A stretch of 64,000 bases of DNA from Callipepla californica brunnescens (lineage: Eukaryota; Chordata; Aves; Galliformes; Odontophoridae): positions 806,001 through 870,000 of the forward strand of contig JALIRH010000075.1 in NCBI GenBank assembly GCA_023055505.1, read 5' to 3'. Position numbers and translations under genes: made by a program. How positions within the stretch are numbered: position 1 is the stretch's first letter; each line of letters begins with the position of its first letter. Below, piece by piece: positions 35,862-49,360 of this stretch. The notes under the pieces are model-generated. The model was not told the origin of the DNA. It was given only the letters and a program-made list of their open reading frames with translations, and ran no database searches.

Positions 35862-38800
35862 ATGCACGAACCGCTGTTAACCGCGGATTCCGATTCAATC
35901 GCATCAATCGCCTTTACTTCTGAGATTGCCGCTAAGGAAGACGCGAGTCAGAAGACTGCCGATCATTGTTTTCGGCTTCTCTATTCACCCGGCTGTCTTT
36001 CTATATTAAGGAATCGCGACTTTCACGTGAAAGTGACTCAGTTTCAGGAGCTGTATTAGAATGTATACTGTACCACAGTGTTAGCGAGAGGGAAATTTTA
36101 AATCCATCTTAACTCTGCTACTGAATGCAAAGTAATTCTGCATCGGTCATTCAACTGCAAGCACGAATTCAAACTTTTCTCTGACAAGTGTTGTTATCCA
36201 TTTTAGATCCTCATTGTAACACATCACTCCTCGTTTCCCTACCATACACAGTGATCGTTTTGATTCCTCACAGAACCATGTGCTGTTTAGTGCTAAGGAA
36301 GAAGTGTAGATACTTAAAGTACTTAGACCTGTTTCCTCTAACAAATGCATGTGTCATTTCAACACTTACTATTGTTTCCCAGTAAGCCTTTTCATTGGAG
36401 CTTCTATAATGCAGATTATAAGAAGGTGCACATACCGGCACAAGCACTATGCACGAACCGCTGTTAACCGCGGATTCCGATTCAATCGCATCAATCGCCT
36501 TTACTTCTGAGATTGCCGGTAAGGAAGACGCGAGTCAGAAGACTGCCTTACACTCTATTGCGGCTTCTTATTCAGCCCTCTACTGTCCTATATAACGATT
36601 CGCGGTTAACGCATGTAAGGGACTCAGTTTCAGGAGCTGTACGAGAACGTATGCTGAACCCCAATGTTAGTGAGACGAAAAATTTAAATCCCACTTTGCT
36701 CTGCAACTGAATACAAAGTATGTCTGCATCGGTCATTCACCTGCAAGCACGATTTCAAACTTTTCTCTGAGAAGTGTTCTTATCCATTTGAGATCCTCTA
36801 TGTTACACAGTCACTCCTCGTTTCCTTACTCTACACAGTGATCGTTTTGATTCCTCACAGAACCATGTGCTGTTCAGTGCTAAGGAAACAGTGTAGATGC
36901 TTAAAGTACTTATAGATGTTTCCTCTACCAAATGCATCTGTATTTCCTCCTCTTACAATTCTTTCCCAAGAAACTTTTTATTGGAGCTTCCTCCATGCAA
37001 ATTATAAGAAGGTGCACATACCGGCACAAGCACTATGCACGAACCGCTGTTAACCGCGGATTCCAATTCAATCGCATCAATCGCCTTTACTTCTGAGTTT
37101 GCCGCTAAGGAAGAAGCGAGTCAGAAGACTGCCGATCACTCTATAGCGGCTTCTCTATTCACCCGGCTGTCTTTCTACATTAAGGAATCGCGAAAAACAC
37201 GTGAAAATGAGTCTGTTTCAGGAGCTGTATGAGAATGTATACTGGACATCAGTGTTAGTGAGAGGGAAATTTTAAATCCCACTACTTTTCTGCTACTGAA
37301 TGCAAAGTATGTCTGCATCAGTCATTCACCTGCAAGCACGATTTCAAACTTTTCTCTGACAACTGTTGTTATCCATTTTAGATCCTCATTGTAACACATC
37401 ACTCCTCGTTTCCCTACCATACACAGTGATCGTTTTAATTCCACACAAATCCATGTGCTGTTCAGTGCTAAGGAAACAGTGTAGATACTTAAAGTACTTA
37501 GACCTGTTTCCTCTAACAAATGCATGTGTCATTTCAACACTTACTATTGTTTCCCAGTAAGCCTTTTCATTGGAGCTTCTATAATGCAGATTATAAGAAG
37601 GTGCACATACCGGCACATGCTCTATGCACGAACCGCTGTTAACCGCGGATTCCGACTCAATCGAATCAATTGCCTTTACTTCTGAGATTGCCGCTAAGGA
37701 AGACTCGAGACAGAGGACGGCCTTACACTCTATAGCGGCTTCTTATTCAGCCCTCTACTGTCCTATATAACGATTCGCGGTTAACGCATGTAAGGGACTC
37801 AGTTTCAGGAGCTGTACGAGAACGTATGCTGAACCCCAATGTTAGTGAGATGAAAAATTTAAATCCTACTTTGCTCTGCAACTGAATACAAAGTATGTCT
37901 GCATCGGTCATTCACCTGCAAGCACGATTTCAAACTTTTCTCTGAGAAGTGTTCTTATCCATTTGAGATCCTCTATGTTACACAGTCACTCCTCGTTTCC
38001 TTACTCTACACAGTGATCGTTTTGATTCCTCACAGAACCATATGCTGTTTAGTGCCAAGGAAACAGTGTAGATGCTTAAAGTAATTAGAGTTGTTTCCTC
38101 TACCAAATGCATCTGAATTTCCACCTCTTACAATTCTTTCCCAGTAAGCCTTTTCATTGGAGCTTCTATAATGCAGATTATAAGAAGGTGCACATACCGG
38201 CACATGCTCTATGCACGAACCGCTGTTAACCGCGGATTCCGATTCAATCGCATCAATCGCGTTTACTTCTGAGATTGCCGCTAAGGAAGACTCGAGACAG
38301 AGGACGGCCTTACACTCTATAGCGGCTTCTTATTCAGCCCTCTACTGTCCTATATAACGATTCGCGGTTAACGCATGTAAGGGACTCAGTTTCAGGAGCT
38401 GTACGAGAACGTATGCTGAACCCCAATGTTAGTGAGATGAAAAATTTAAATCCCACTTTGCTCTGCAACTGAATACAAAGTATGTCTGCATCGGTCATTC
38501 ACCTGCAAGCACGATTTCAAACTTTTCTCTGACAACTGTTGTTATACAATTTAGATCCTCTATGTTACACAGTCACTCCTCGTTTCCTTACTCTACACAG
38601 TGATCGTTTTGATTCCTCACAGAACCATATGCTGTTTAGTGCCAAGGAAACAGTGTAGATGCTTAAACTACTTATAGATGTTTCCTCTACCAAATGCATC
38701 TGAATTTCCACATCTTAAAATTCTTTCCCAATAAACTTATTATAGGAGCTTCCTTCATGGAAATTATTAGAAGGTGCACATACCGGCACAAGCACTATGC

Positions 38801-39382
38801 ACGAACCGCTGTTAACCGCGGATTCCGATTCAATCGCATCAATCGCCTTTACTTCTGAGATTGCCGCTAAGGAAGACGCGAGTCAGAAGACTGCCTTACA
38901 CTCTATAGCGGCTTCTTATTCAGCCGTCTACTGTCCTATATAACGATTCGCGGTTTACGCATGTAAGGGACTCAGTTTCAGGAGCTGTACGAGAACGTAT
39001 GCTGAACCCCAATGTTAGTGAGACGTAAAATTTAAATCCCACTTTGCTCTGCAACTGAATACAAAGTATGTCTGCATCGGTCATTCACCTGCAAGCACGA
39101 TTTCAAACTTTTCTCTGACAACTGTTCTTATCCATTTTAGTTCCTCTATGTAACACAGTCACTCCTCGTTTCCTTTCCATACAGAGTGATCTTTATGATT
39201 CTTCACAGAACCATGTGCTGTTCATTGCTAAGGAAACAGTGTAGATGCTTAAAGTACTTATAGATGTTTCCTCTACCAAATGCATCTGTATTTCCTCCTC
39301 TTACAATTGTTTCCCAATAATCTTTTCATTTGAACCTGTAGAATGCAAATTATAAGAAGGTGCACATACCGGCACAAGCACT
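35862..39382. repeat. HOR unit, 6-mer, second tandem copy: C-A4-D-S-S-A2
   Basis: Monomer starts: 35862 C, 36449 A4, 37035 D, 37624 S, 38211 S, 38797 A2. It repeats 32341-35861 at a constant 3,521-base offset, and I noticed only about a dozen substitutions. Most fall in the last two monomers, such as CTTATTATAGG at 38743 and CATGGAAATT at 38757. It shares the same unusual GAAGAAGTG in C and the same chimeric A4 and D, so the pair arose by duplication of an already rearranged 6-mer. Confidence 0.92.
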
Positions 39383-42300
39383 ATGCACGAACCGCCGTTA
39401 ACCGCGGATTCCGATTCAATCGCATCAATCGCCTTTACTTCTGAGATTGCCGCTAAGGAAGACGCGAGTCAGAAGACTGCCGATCATTGTTTTCGGCTTC
39501 TCTATTCACCCGGCTGTCTTTCTATATTAAGGAATCGCGACTTTCACTTGAAAGTGACTCAGTTTCAGGAGCTGTATTAGAATGTATACTGTACCCCAGT
39601 GTTAGCGAGAGGGAAATTTTAAATCCATCTTAACTCTGCTACTGAATGCAAAGTAATTCTGCATCGGTCATTCAACTGCAAGCACGATTTCAAACTTTTC
39701 TCTGACAAGTGTTGTTATCCATTTTAGATCCTCATTGTAACACATCACTCCTCGTTTCCCTACCATACACAGTGATCGTTTTGATTCCTCACAGAACCAT
39801 GTGCTGTTTAGTGCTAAGGAAACAGTGTAGATACTTAAAGTACTTAGACCTGTTTCCTCTAACAAATGCATGTGTCATTTCAACACTTACTATTGTTTCC
39901 CAGTAAGCCTTTTCATTGGAGCTTCTATAATGCAGATTATAAGAAGGTGCACATACCGGCACATGCTCTATGCACGAACCGCTGTTAACCGCGGATTCCG
40001 ATTCAATCGCATCAATCGCCTTTACTTCTGAGATTGCCGCTAAGGAAGACGCGAGTCAGAAGACTGCCTTACACTCTATAGCGGCTTCACTATTCAGCCC
40101 TCTGCTGTCCTATATAACAAATCGCGAATAACGCATGTAAGGAACTCAGTTTCAGGAGCTGTACGAGAATGTATGCTGAACCCCAAAGTTTTTGAGACGA
40201 AAAATTTAAATCCCACTTTGCTCTGCAACTGAATACAAAGTATGTCTGCATTGGTCATTCACCTGCAAGCACGATTTCAAACTTTTCTCTGAGAAGTGTT
40301 CTTATCCATTTGAGATCCTTTATGTAACACAGTCACTCCTCGTTTCCTTTCCATACAGAGTGATCTTTATGATTCTTCACAGAACCATGTGCTGTTCAGT
40401 GCTAAGGAAACAGTGTAGATGCTTAAAGTAATTAGAGATGTTTCCTCTATCAAATGCATCTGAATTTCCACCTCTTACAATTCTTTCCCAAGAAACTTTT
40501 TATTGGAGCTTCCTCCATGCAAATTATAAGAAGGTGCACATACCGGCACAAGCACTATGCAAGAACCGCTGTTAACCGCGGATTCCAATTCAATCGCATC
40601 AATCGCCTTTACTTCTGAGTTTGCCGCTAAGGAAGAAGCGAGTCAGAAGACTGCCGATCACTGTATAGCGGCTTCTCTATTCACCCGGCTGTCTTTCTAT
40701 ATTAAGGAATCGCGAAAAACACGTGAAAATGATTCTGTTTCAGGAGCTGTATGAGAATGTATACTGGACATCAGTGTTAGTGAGAGAAAAATTTTAAATC
40801 CCACTACTTTTCTGCTACTGAATGCAAAGTATGTCTGCATCAGTCATTCACCTGCAAGCACGATTTCAAACTTTTCTCTGACAATTGTTGTTATACAATT
40901 TAGATCCTCATTGTAACACAGTCAACCCTCGTTTCCTTACTCTACCCAGTGATCCTTTTGATTCTCCACAGAAACATATGCTGTCTAGTGCCAAGGAAAC
41001 AGTGTAGATGCTTAAAGTACTTATAGATGTTTCCTCTACCAAATGCATCTGTATTTCCTCCTATTACAATTGTTTCCCAAAATCTTTTCATTTGAACCTG
41101 TAGAATGCAAATTATACGAACGTGCACATACCGGCACAAGCACTATGCACGAACCGCTGTTAACCGCGGATTCCGATTCAATCGCATCAATCGCCTTTAC
41201 TTCTGAGATTGCCGGTAAGGAAGACGCGAGTCAGAAGACTGCCGATCACTCTATAGCGGCTTCTTATTCAGCCGTCTACTGTCCTATATAACGATTCGCG
41301 GTTAACGCATGTAAGGGACTCAGTTTCAGGAGCTGTACGAGAACGTATGCTGAACCCCAATGTTAGTGAGACGAAAAATTTAAATCCCACTTTGCTCTGC
41401 AACTGAATACAAAGTATGTCTGCATCGGTCATTCACCTGCAAGCACGATTTCAAACTTTTCTCTGAGAAGTGTTCTTATCCATTTGAGATCCTCTATGTT
41501 ACACAGTCACTCCTCGTTTCCTTACTCTACACAGTGATCGTTTTGATTCCTCACAGAACCATGTGCTGTTCAGTGCTAAGGAAACAGTGTAGATACTTAA
41601 AGTACTTAGACCTGTTTCCTCTAACAAATGCATGTGTCATTTCAACACTTACTATTGTTTCCCAGTAAGCCTTTTCATTGGAGCTTCTATAATGCAGATT
41701 ATAAGAAGGTGCACATACCGGCACATGCTCTATGCACGAACCGCTGTTAACCGCGGATTCCGATTCAATCGCATCAATCGCCTTTACTTCTGAGATTGCC
41801 GCTAAGGAAGACGCGAGTCAGAAGACTGCCTTACACTCTATAGCGGCTTCACTATTCAGCCCTCTGCTGTCCTATATAACAAATCGCGAATAACGCATGT
41901 AAGGAACTCAGTTTCAGGAGCTGTACGAGAATGTATGCTGAACCCCAAAGTTTTTGAGACGAAAAATTTAAATCCCACTTTGCTCTGCAACTGAATACAA
42001 AGTATGTCTGCATCGGTCATTCACCTGCAAGCACGATTTCAAACTTTTCTCTGACAACAGTTCTTATCCATTTTAGTTCCTCTATGTAACACAGTCACTC
42101 CTCGTTTCTTTTCCATACAGAGTGATCTTTATGATTCTTCACAGAACCATGTGCTGTTCAGTGCTAAGGAAACAGTGTAGATGCTTAAAGTACTTATAGA
42201 TGTTTCCTCTACCAAATGCATCTGTATTTCCTCCTCTTACAATTCTTTCCCAAGAAACTTTTTATTGGAGCTTCCTCCATGCAAATTATAAGAAGGTGCA

Positions 42301-45300
42301 CATACCGGCACAAGCACTATGCACGAACCGCTGTTAACCGCGGATTCCAATTCAATCGCATCAATCGCCTTTACTTCTGAGTTTGCCGCTAAGGAAGAAG
42401 CGAGTCAGAAGACTGCCGATCACTGTATAGCGGCTTCTCTATTCACCCGGCTGTCTTTCTATATTAAGGAATCGCGAAAAACACGTGAAAATGAGTCTGT
42501 TTCAGGAGCTGTATGAGAATGTATACTGGACATCAGTGTTAGTGAGAGGGAAATTTTAAATCCCACTACTTTTCTGCTACTGAATGCAAAGTATGTCTGC
42601 ATCAGTCATTCACCTGCAAGCACGATTTCAAACTTTTCTCTGACAACTGTTGTTATCCATTTTAGATCCTCATTGTAACACATCACTCCTCGTTTCCCTA
42701 CCATACACAGTGATCGTTTTAATTCCACACAAATCCATGTGCTGTTCAGTGCTAAGGAAACAGTGTAGATGCTTAAACTACTTATAGATGTTTCCTCTAC
42801 CAAATGCATCTGTATTTCCTCCTCTTACAATTGTTTCCCAATAATCTTTTCATTTGAACCTGTAGAATGCAAATTATAAGAAGGTGCACATACCGGCACA
42901 AGCACTATGCACGAACCGCCGTTAACCGCGGATTCCGATTCAATCGCATCAATCGCCTTTACTTCTGAGTTTGCCGGTAAGGAAGACGCGAGTCAGAAGA
43001 CTGCCTTACACTCTATAGCGGCTTCTTATTCAGCCGTCTACTGTCCTAGATAAAGATCGCGGTTAGCGCATGTAAGGGACTCAGTTTCAGGAGATGTACG
43101 AGAATGTATGCTGAACCCCAAAGTTTTTGAGACGAAAAATTTAAATCCCACTTTGCTCTGCAACTGAATGCAAAGCATGTCTGCATCGGTCATTCACCTG
43201 CAAGCACGATTTCAAACTTTTCTCTGAGAAGTGTTCTTATCCATTTTAGATCAATTATGTAACACAGTCACTCCTCGTTTCCTTACTCTACAAAGTGATC
43301 GTTTTGTTTCTCCACAGAACCATATGCTGTTTAGTGCTAAGGAAACAGTGTAGATGCTTAAACTACTTATAGATGTTTCCTCTACCAAATGCATCTGAAT
43401 TTAAACCTCTTACAATTCTTTCCCAATAAACTTTTTATTGGAGCTTCCTTCATGCAAATTATTAGAAGGTGCACATACAGGCACATGCTCTATGCACGAA
43501 CCGCTGTTAACCGCGGATTCCGATTCAATCGCATCAATCGCCTTTACTTCTGAGATTGCCGCTAAGGAAGACGCGAGTCAGAAGACTGCCTTACACTCTA
43601 TAGCGGCTTCTTATTCAGCCGTCTACTGTCCTATATAACGATTCGTTGTTAACGCATGTAAGGGATTCAGTTTCAGGAGCTGTATGAGAACGTATGCTGA
43701 ACCCCAATGTCAGTGAGACGAAAAATTTAAATCCCACTTTGCTCCGCAACTGAATACAAAGTATGTCTGCATCGGTCATTCACCTGCAAGCACGATTTCA
43801 ATCTTTTCTCTGAGAAGTGTTCTTATTCATTTGAGATCCTCTATGTTACACAGTCACTCCTCGTTTCCTTACTCTACACAGTGATCGTTTTGATTCTTCA
43901 CAGAACCATATGCTGTTCAGTGCTAAGGAAACAGTGTAGATACTTAAAGTACTTAGACCTGTTTCCTCTAAAAAATGCATGTGTCATTTCAACACTTACT
44001 ATTGTTTCCCAGTAAGCCTTTTCATTGGAGCTTCTATAATGCAGATTATAAGAAGGTGCACATACCGGCACATGCTCTATGCACGAACCGCTGTTAACCG
44101 CGGATTCCGACTCAATCGAATCAATTGCCTTTACTTCTGAGATTGCCGCTAAGGAAGACTCGAGACAGAGGACGGCCTTACACTCTATAGCGGCTTCTTA
44201 TTCAGCCGTCTACTGTCCTATATAACGATTCGCGGTTAACGCATGTAAGGGACTCAGTTTCAGGAGCTGTACGAGAACGTATGCTGAACCCCAATGTTAG
44301 TGAGATGAAAAATTTAAATCCTACTTTGCTCTGCAACTGAATACAAAGTATGTCTGCATCGGTCATTCACCTGCAAGCACGATTTCAAACTTTTCTCTGA
44401 GAAGTGTTCTTATCCATTTGAGATCCTCTATGTTACACAGTCACTCCTCGTTTCCTTACTCTACACAGTGATCGTTTTGATTCCTCACAGAACCATATGC
44501 TGTTTAGTGCCAAGGAAACAGTGTAGATGCTTAAAGTAATTAGAGTTGTTTCCTCTACCAAATGCATCTGAATTTCCACCTCTTACAATTCTTTCCCAGT
44601 AAGCCTTTTCATTGGAGCTTCTATAATGCAGATTATAAGAAGGTGCACATACCGGCACATGCTCTATGCACGAACCGCTGTTAACCGCGGATTCCGATTC
44701 AATCGAATCAATTGCCTTTACTTCTGATTTTGCCGCTAAGGAAGACTCGAGACAGAGGACGGCCTTACACTCTATAGCGGCTTCTTATTCAGCCCTCTAC
44801 TGTCCTATATAACGATTCGCGGTTAACGCATGTAAGGGACTCAGTTTCAGGAGCTGTACGAGAACGTATGCTGAACCCCAATGTTAGTGAGATGAAAAAT
44901 TTAAATCCCACTTTGCTCTGCAACTGAATACAAAGTATGTCTGCATCGGTCATTCACCTGCAAGCACGATTTCAAACTTTTCTCTGAGAAGTGTTCTTAT
45001 CCATTTGAGATCCTCTATGTTACACAGTCACTCCTCGTTTCCTTACTCTACACAGTGATCGTTTTGATTCCTCACAGAACCATATGCTGTTTAGTGCCAA
45101 GGAAACAGTGTAGATGCTTAAACTACTTATAGATGTTTCCTCTACCAAATGCATCTGAATTTCCACCTCTTACAATTCTTTCCCAGTAAGCCTTTTCATT
45201 GGAGCTTCTATAATGCAGATTATAAGAAGGTGCACATACCGGCACATGCTCTATGCACGAACCGCTGTTAGCCGCGGATTCCGATTCAATCGCATCAATT

Positions 45301-46424
45301 GCCTTTACTTCTGAGATTGCCGCTAAGGAAGACTCGAGACAGAGGACGGCCTTACACTCTATAGCGGCTTCTTATTCAGCCCTCTACTGTCCTATATAAC
45401 GATTCGCGGTTTACGCATGTAAGGGACTCAGTTTCAGGAGCTGTACGAGAACGTATGCTGAACCCCAATGTTAGTGAGATGAAAAATTTAAATCCCACTT
45501 TGCTCTGCAACTGAATACAAAGTATGTCTGCATCGGTCATTCACCTGCAAGCACGATTTCAAACTTTTGTCTGACAACTGTTGTTATACAATTTAGATCC
45601 TCTATGTTACACAGTCACTCCTCGTTTCCTTACTCTACACAGTGATCGTTTTGATTCCTCACAGAACCATATGCTGTTTAGTGCCAAGGAAACAGTGTAG
45701 ATGCTTAAACTACTTATAGATGTTTCCTCTACCAAATGCATCTGAATTTCCACATCTTAAAATTCTTTCCCAATAAACTTTTTATAGGAGCTTCCTTCAT
45801 GCAAATTATTAGAAGGTGCACATACCGGCACAAGCACTATGCACGAACCGCTGTTAACCGCGGATTCCGATTCAATCGCATCAATCGCCTTTACTTCTGA
45901 GATTGCCGCTAAGGAAGACGCGAGTCAGAAGACTGCCTTACACTCTATAGCGGCTTCTTATTCAGCCGTCTACTGTCCTATATAACGATTCGCGGTTTAC
46001 GCATGTAAGGGACTCAGTTTCAGGAGCTGTACGAGAACGTATGCTGAACCCCAATGTTAGTGAGACGTAAAATTTAAATCCCACTTTGCTCTGCAACTGA
46101 ATACAAAGTATGTCTGCATCGGTCATTCACCTGCAAGCACGATTTCAAACTTTTCTCTGACAACTGTTCTTATCCATTTTAGTTCCTCTATGTAACACAG
46201 TCACTCCTCGTTTCCTTTCCATACAGAGTGATCTTTATGATTCTTCACAGAACCATGTGCTGTTCAGTGCTAAGGAAACAGTGTAGATGCTTAAAGTACT
46301 TATAGATGTTTCCTCTACCAAATGCATCTGTATTTCCTCCTCTTACAATTGTTTCCCAATAATCTTTTCATTTGAACCTGTAGAATGCAGATTATAAGAA
46401 GGTGCACATACCGGCACAAGCACT
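39383..46424. repeat. HOR unit, 12-mer: canonical order with an extra S
   Basis: Monomer starts: 39383 C, 39970 B, 40557 D, 41145 A4, 41732 B, 42319 D, 42907 A3, 43492 A1, 44079 S, 44666 S, 45253 S, 45839 A2. It is the canonical 11-mer plus one S. Its first monomers share private changes with the unit beginning at 61097: CACTTGAAAG in C, ATGCAAGAAC opening the first D, and AATGATTCTG in the same D. Confidence 0.92.
44079..45838. repeat. Three consecutive S monomers
   Basis: S monomers start at 44079, 44666 and 45253, where other regular units have two. The last has the S2 tail and a J2 exit. The middle one leaves through J1 and ends ACTACTTATAGATG, mixing S1 and S2 tail marks. A private TCTGATTTTGCC (44722) in the middle copy and GTTAGCCGCGG (45267) in the third show that they are not artefactual identical copies. 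Confidence 0.88.
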
Positions 46425-47011
46425 ATGCACGAACCGCCGTTAACCGCGGATTCCGATTCAATCGCATCAATCGCCTTTACTTCTGAGATTGCCGCTAAGG
46501 AAGACGCGAGTCAGAAGACTGCCGATCATTGTTTTCGGCTTCTCTATTCACCCGGCTGTCTTTCTATATTAAGGAATCGCGACTTTCACGTGAAAGTGAC
46601 TCAGTTTCAGGAGCTGTATTAGAATGTATACTGTACCCCAGTGTTAGCGAGAGGGAAATTTTAAATCCATCTTAACTCTGCTACTGAATGCAAAGTAATT
46701 CTGCATCGGTCATTCAACTGCAAGCACGATTTCAAACTTTTCTCTGACAAGTATTGTTATCCATTTTAGATCCTCATTGTAACACATCACTCCTCGTTTC
46801 CCTACCATACACAGTGATCGTTTTGATTCCTCACAGAACCATGTGCTGTTCAGTGCTAAGGAAACAGTGTAGATACTTAAAGTACTTAGACCTGTTTCCT
46901 CTAACAAATGCATGTGTCATTTCAACACTTACTATTGTTTCCCAGTAAGCCTTTTCATTGGAGCTTCTATAATGCAGATTATAAGAAGGTGCACATACCG
47001 GCACATGCTCT
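46425..47011 (+). repeat. Class C monomer (position 1 of canonical HOR)
   Basis: The variable stretch reads GATCATTGTTTTCGGCTTC and continues to ATCGCGACTTTCACGTGAAAG. It is entered through J3 and leaves through J1. Its tail has a one-base deletion (CACATCACTCC for CACAGTCACTCC) shared with D2 tails, and a distal part reading AGATACTTAAAGTACTTAG. It is the only class with the CACGTG-centred 16-bp perfect palindrome. Because C almost always follows A2, I used it to mark HOR unit starts. Confidence 0.9.
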
Positions 47012-47598
47012 ATGCACGAACCGCTGTTAACCGCGGATTCCGATTCAATCGCATCAATCGCCTTTACTTCTGAGATTGCCGCTAAGGAAGACGCGAGTCA
47101 GAAGACTGCCTTACACTCTATAGCGGCTTCACTATTCAGCCCTCTGCTGTCCTATATAACAAATCGCGAATAACGCATGTAAGGAACTCAGTTTCAGGAG
47201 CTGTACGAGAATGTATGCTGAACCCCAAAGTTTTTGAGACGAAAAATTTAAATCCCACTTTGCTCTGCAACTGAATACAAAGTATGTCTGCATTGGTCAT
47301 TCACCTGCAAGCACGATTTCAAACTTTTCTCTGAGAAGTGTTCTTATCCATTTGAGATCCTTTATGAAACACAGTCACTCCTCGTTTCCTTTCCATACAG
47401 AGTGATCTTTATGATTCTTCACAGAACCATGTGCTGTTCAGTGCTAAGGAAACAGTGTAGATGCTTAAAGTAATTAGAGATGTTTCCTCTATCAAATGCA
47501 TCTGAATTTCCACCTCTTACAATTCTTTCCCAAGAAACTTTTTATTGGAGCTTCCTCCATGCAAATTATAAGAAGGTGCACATACCGGCACAAGCACT
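47012..47598 (+). repeat. Class B monomer, B1 tail (position 2)
   Basis: The variable stretch has CTTCACTATTCAGCCCTCTG, then TATATAACAAATCGCGAATA. The middle reads CCCCAAAGTTTTTGAG. The B1 tail has GAGATCCTTTATG and AGTAATTAGAGATG, then linker J4. This copy alone has TATGAAACACAG (47364) where other copies read TATGTAACACAG. Confidence 0.9.
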
Positions 47599-48186
47599 AT
47601 GCACGAACCGCTGTTAACCGCGGATTCCGATTCAATCGCATCAATCGCCTTTACTTCTGAGTTTGCCGCTAAGGAAGAAGCGAGTCAGAAGACTGCCGAT
47701 CACTGTATAGCGGCTTCTCTATTCACCCGGCTGTCTTTCTATATTAAGGAATCGCGAAAAACACGTGAAAATGAGTCTGTTTCAGGAGCTGTATGAGAAT
47801 GTATACTGGACATCAGTGTTAGTGAGAGGGAAATTTTAAATCCCACTACTTTTCTGCTACTGAATGCAAAGTATGTCTGCATCAGTCATTCACCTGCAAG
47901 CACGATTTCAAACTTTTCTCTGACAACTGTTGTTATACAATTTAGATCCTCATTGTAACACAGTCAACCCTCGTTTCCTTACTCTACCCAGTGATCCTTT
48001 TGATTCTCCACAGAAACATATGCTGTCTAGTGCCAAGGAAACAGTGTAGATGCTTAAAGTACTTATAGATGTTTCCTCTACCAAATGCATCTGTATTTCC
48101 TCCTATTACAATTGTTTCCCAAAATCTTTTCATTTGAACCTGTAGAATGCAAATTATACGAACGTGCACATACCGGCACAAGCACT
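47599..48186 (+). repeat. Class D monomer, D1 tail (position 3)
   Basis: The head carries GAGTTTGCCGCTAAGGAAG and AAGCGAGTCAG. The variable stretch carries GCGAAAAACACGTGAAAATG, so a CACGTG is present without the class C palindrome. D1 tails have GTTATACAATTTAG and ACAGTCAACCCTCG, then the shorter linker J5 into A4. D monomers are the longest class (588-590 bases). Confidence 0.9.
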
Positions 48187-48773
48187 ATGCACGAACCGCT
48201 GTTAACCGCGGATTCCGATTCAATCGCATCAATCGCCTTTACTTCTGAGATTGCCGGTAAGGAAGACGCGAGTCAGAAGACTGCCTTACACTCTATTGCG
48301 GCTTCTTATTCAGCCCTCTACTGTCCTATATAACGATTCGCGGTTAACGCATGTAAGGGACTCAGTTTCAGGAGCTGTACGAGAACGTATGCTGAACCCC
48401 AATGTTAGTGAGACGAAAAATTTAAATCCCACTTTGCTCTGCAACTGAATACAAAGTATGTCTGCATCGGTCATTCACCTGCAAGCACGATTTCAAACTT
48501 TTCTCTGAGAAGTGTTCTTATCCATTTGAGATCCTCTATGTTACACAGTCACTCCTCGTTTCCTTACTCTACACAGTGATCGTTTTGATTCCTCACAGAA
48601 CCATGTGCTGTTCAGTGCTAAGGAAACAGTGTAGATACTTAAAGTACTTAGACCTGTTTCCTCTAACAAATGCATGTGTCATTTCAACACTTACTATTGT
48701 TTCCCAGTAAGCCTTTTCATTGGAGCTTCTATAATGCAGATTATAAGAAGGTGCACATACCGGCACATGCTCT
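48187..48773 (+). repeat. Class A4 monomer (position 4)
   Basis: It is preceded by J5 and the lead TATACGAACGTGCAC, and has GAGATTGCCGGTAAGG in the head. The variable stretch is A-type with CTCTATTGCGGCTTC in this and several other copies. The tail ends in AGATACTTAAAGTACTTAG and J1. It is absent left of 29408, so A4 may have joined the HOR late; that is inference. Confidence 0.88.
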
Positions 48774-49360
48774 ATGCACGAACCGCTGTTAACCGCGGAT
48801 TCCGATTCAATCGCATCAATCGCCTTTACTTCTGAGATTGCCGCTAAGGAAGACGCGAGTCAGAAGACTGCCTTACACTCTATAGCGGCTTCACTATTCA
48901 GCCCTCTGCTGTCCTATATAACAAATCGCGAATAACGCATGTAAGGAACTCAGTTTCAGGAGCTGTACGAGAATGTATGCTGAACCCCAAAGTTTTTGAG
49001 ACGAAAAATTTAAATCCCACTTTGCTCTGCAACTGAATACAAAGTATGTCTGCATTGGTCATTCACCTGCAAGCACGATTTCAAACTTTTCTCTGACAAC
49101 TGTTCTTATCCATTTTAGTTCCTCTATGTAACACAGTCACTCCTCGTTTCCTTTCCATACAGAGTGATCTTTATGATTCTTCACAGAACCATGTGCTGTT
49201 CAGTGCTAAGGAAACAGTGTAGATGCTTAAAGTACTTATAGATGTTTCCTCTACCAAATGCATCTGTATTTCCTCCTCTTACAATTCTTTCCCAAGAAAC
49301 TTTTTATTGGAGCTTCCTCCATGCAAATTATAAGAAGGTGCACATACCGGCACAAGCACT
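48774..49360 (+). repeat. Class B monomer, B2 tail (position 5)
   Basis: The head and variable stretch match B1. The B2 tail has GACAACTGTTCTTATCC, TAGTTCCTCTATG and AGTACTTATAGATG, which resembles the A2 tail, and then J4. At positions 42103, 55605, 57367 and 63820 the corresponding B2 monomers read CGTTTCTTTTCC. This copy reads CGTTTCCTTTCC, which helps to trace relationships between units. Confidence 0.9.
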
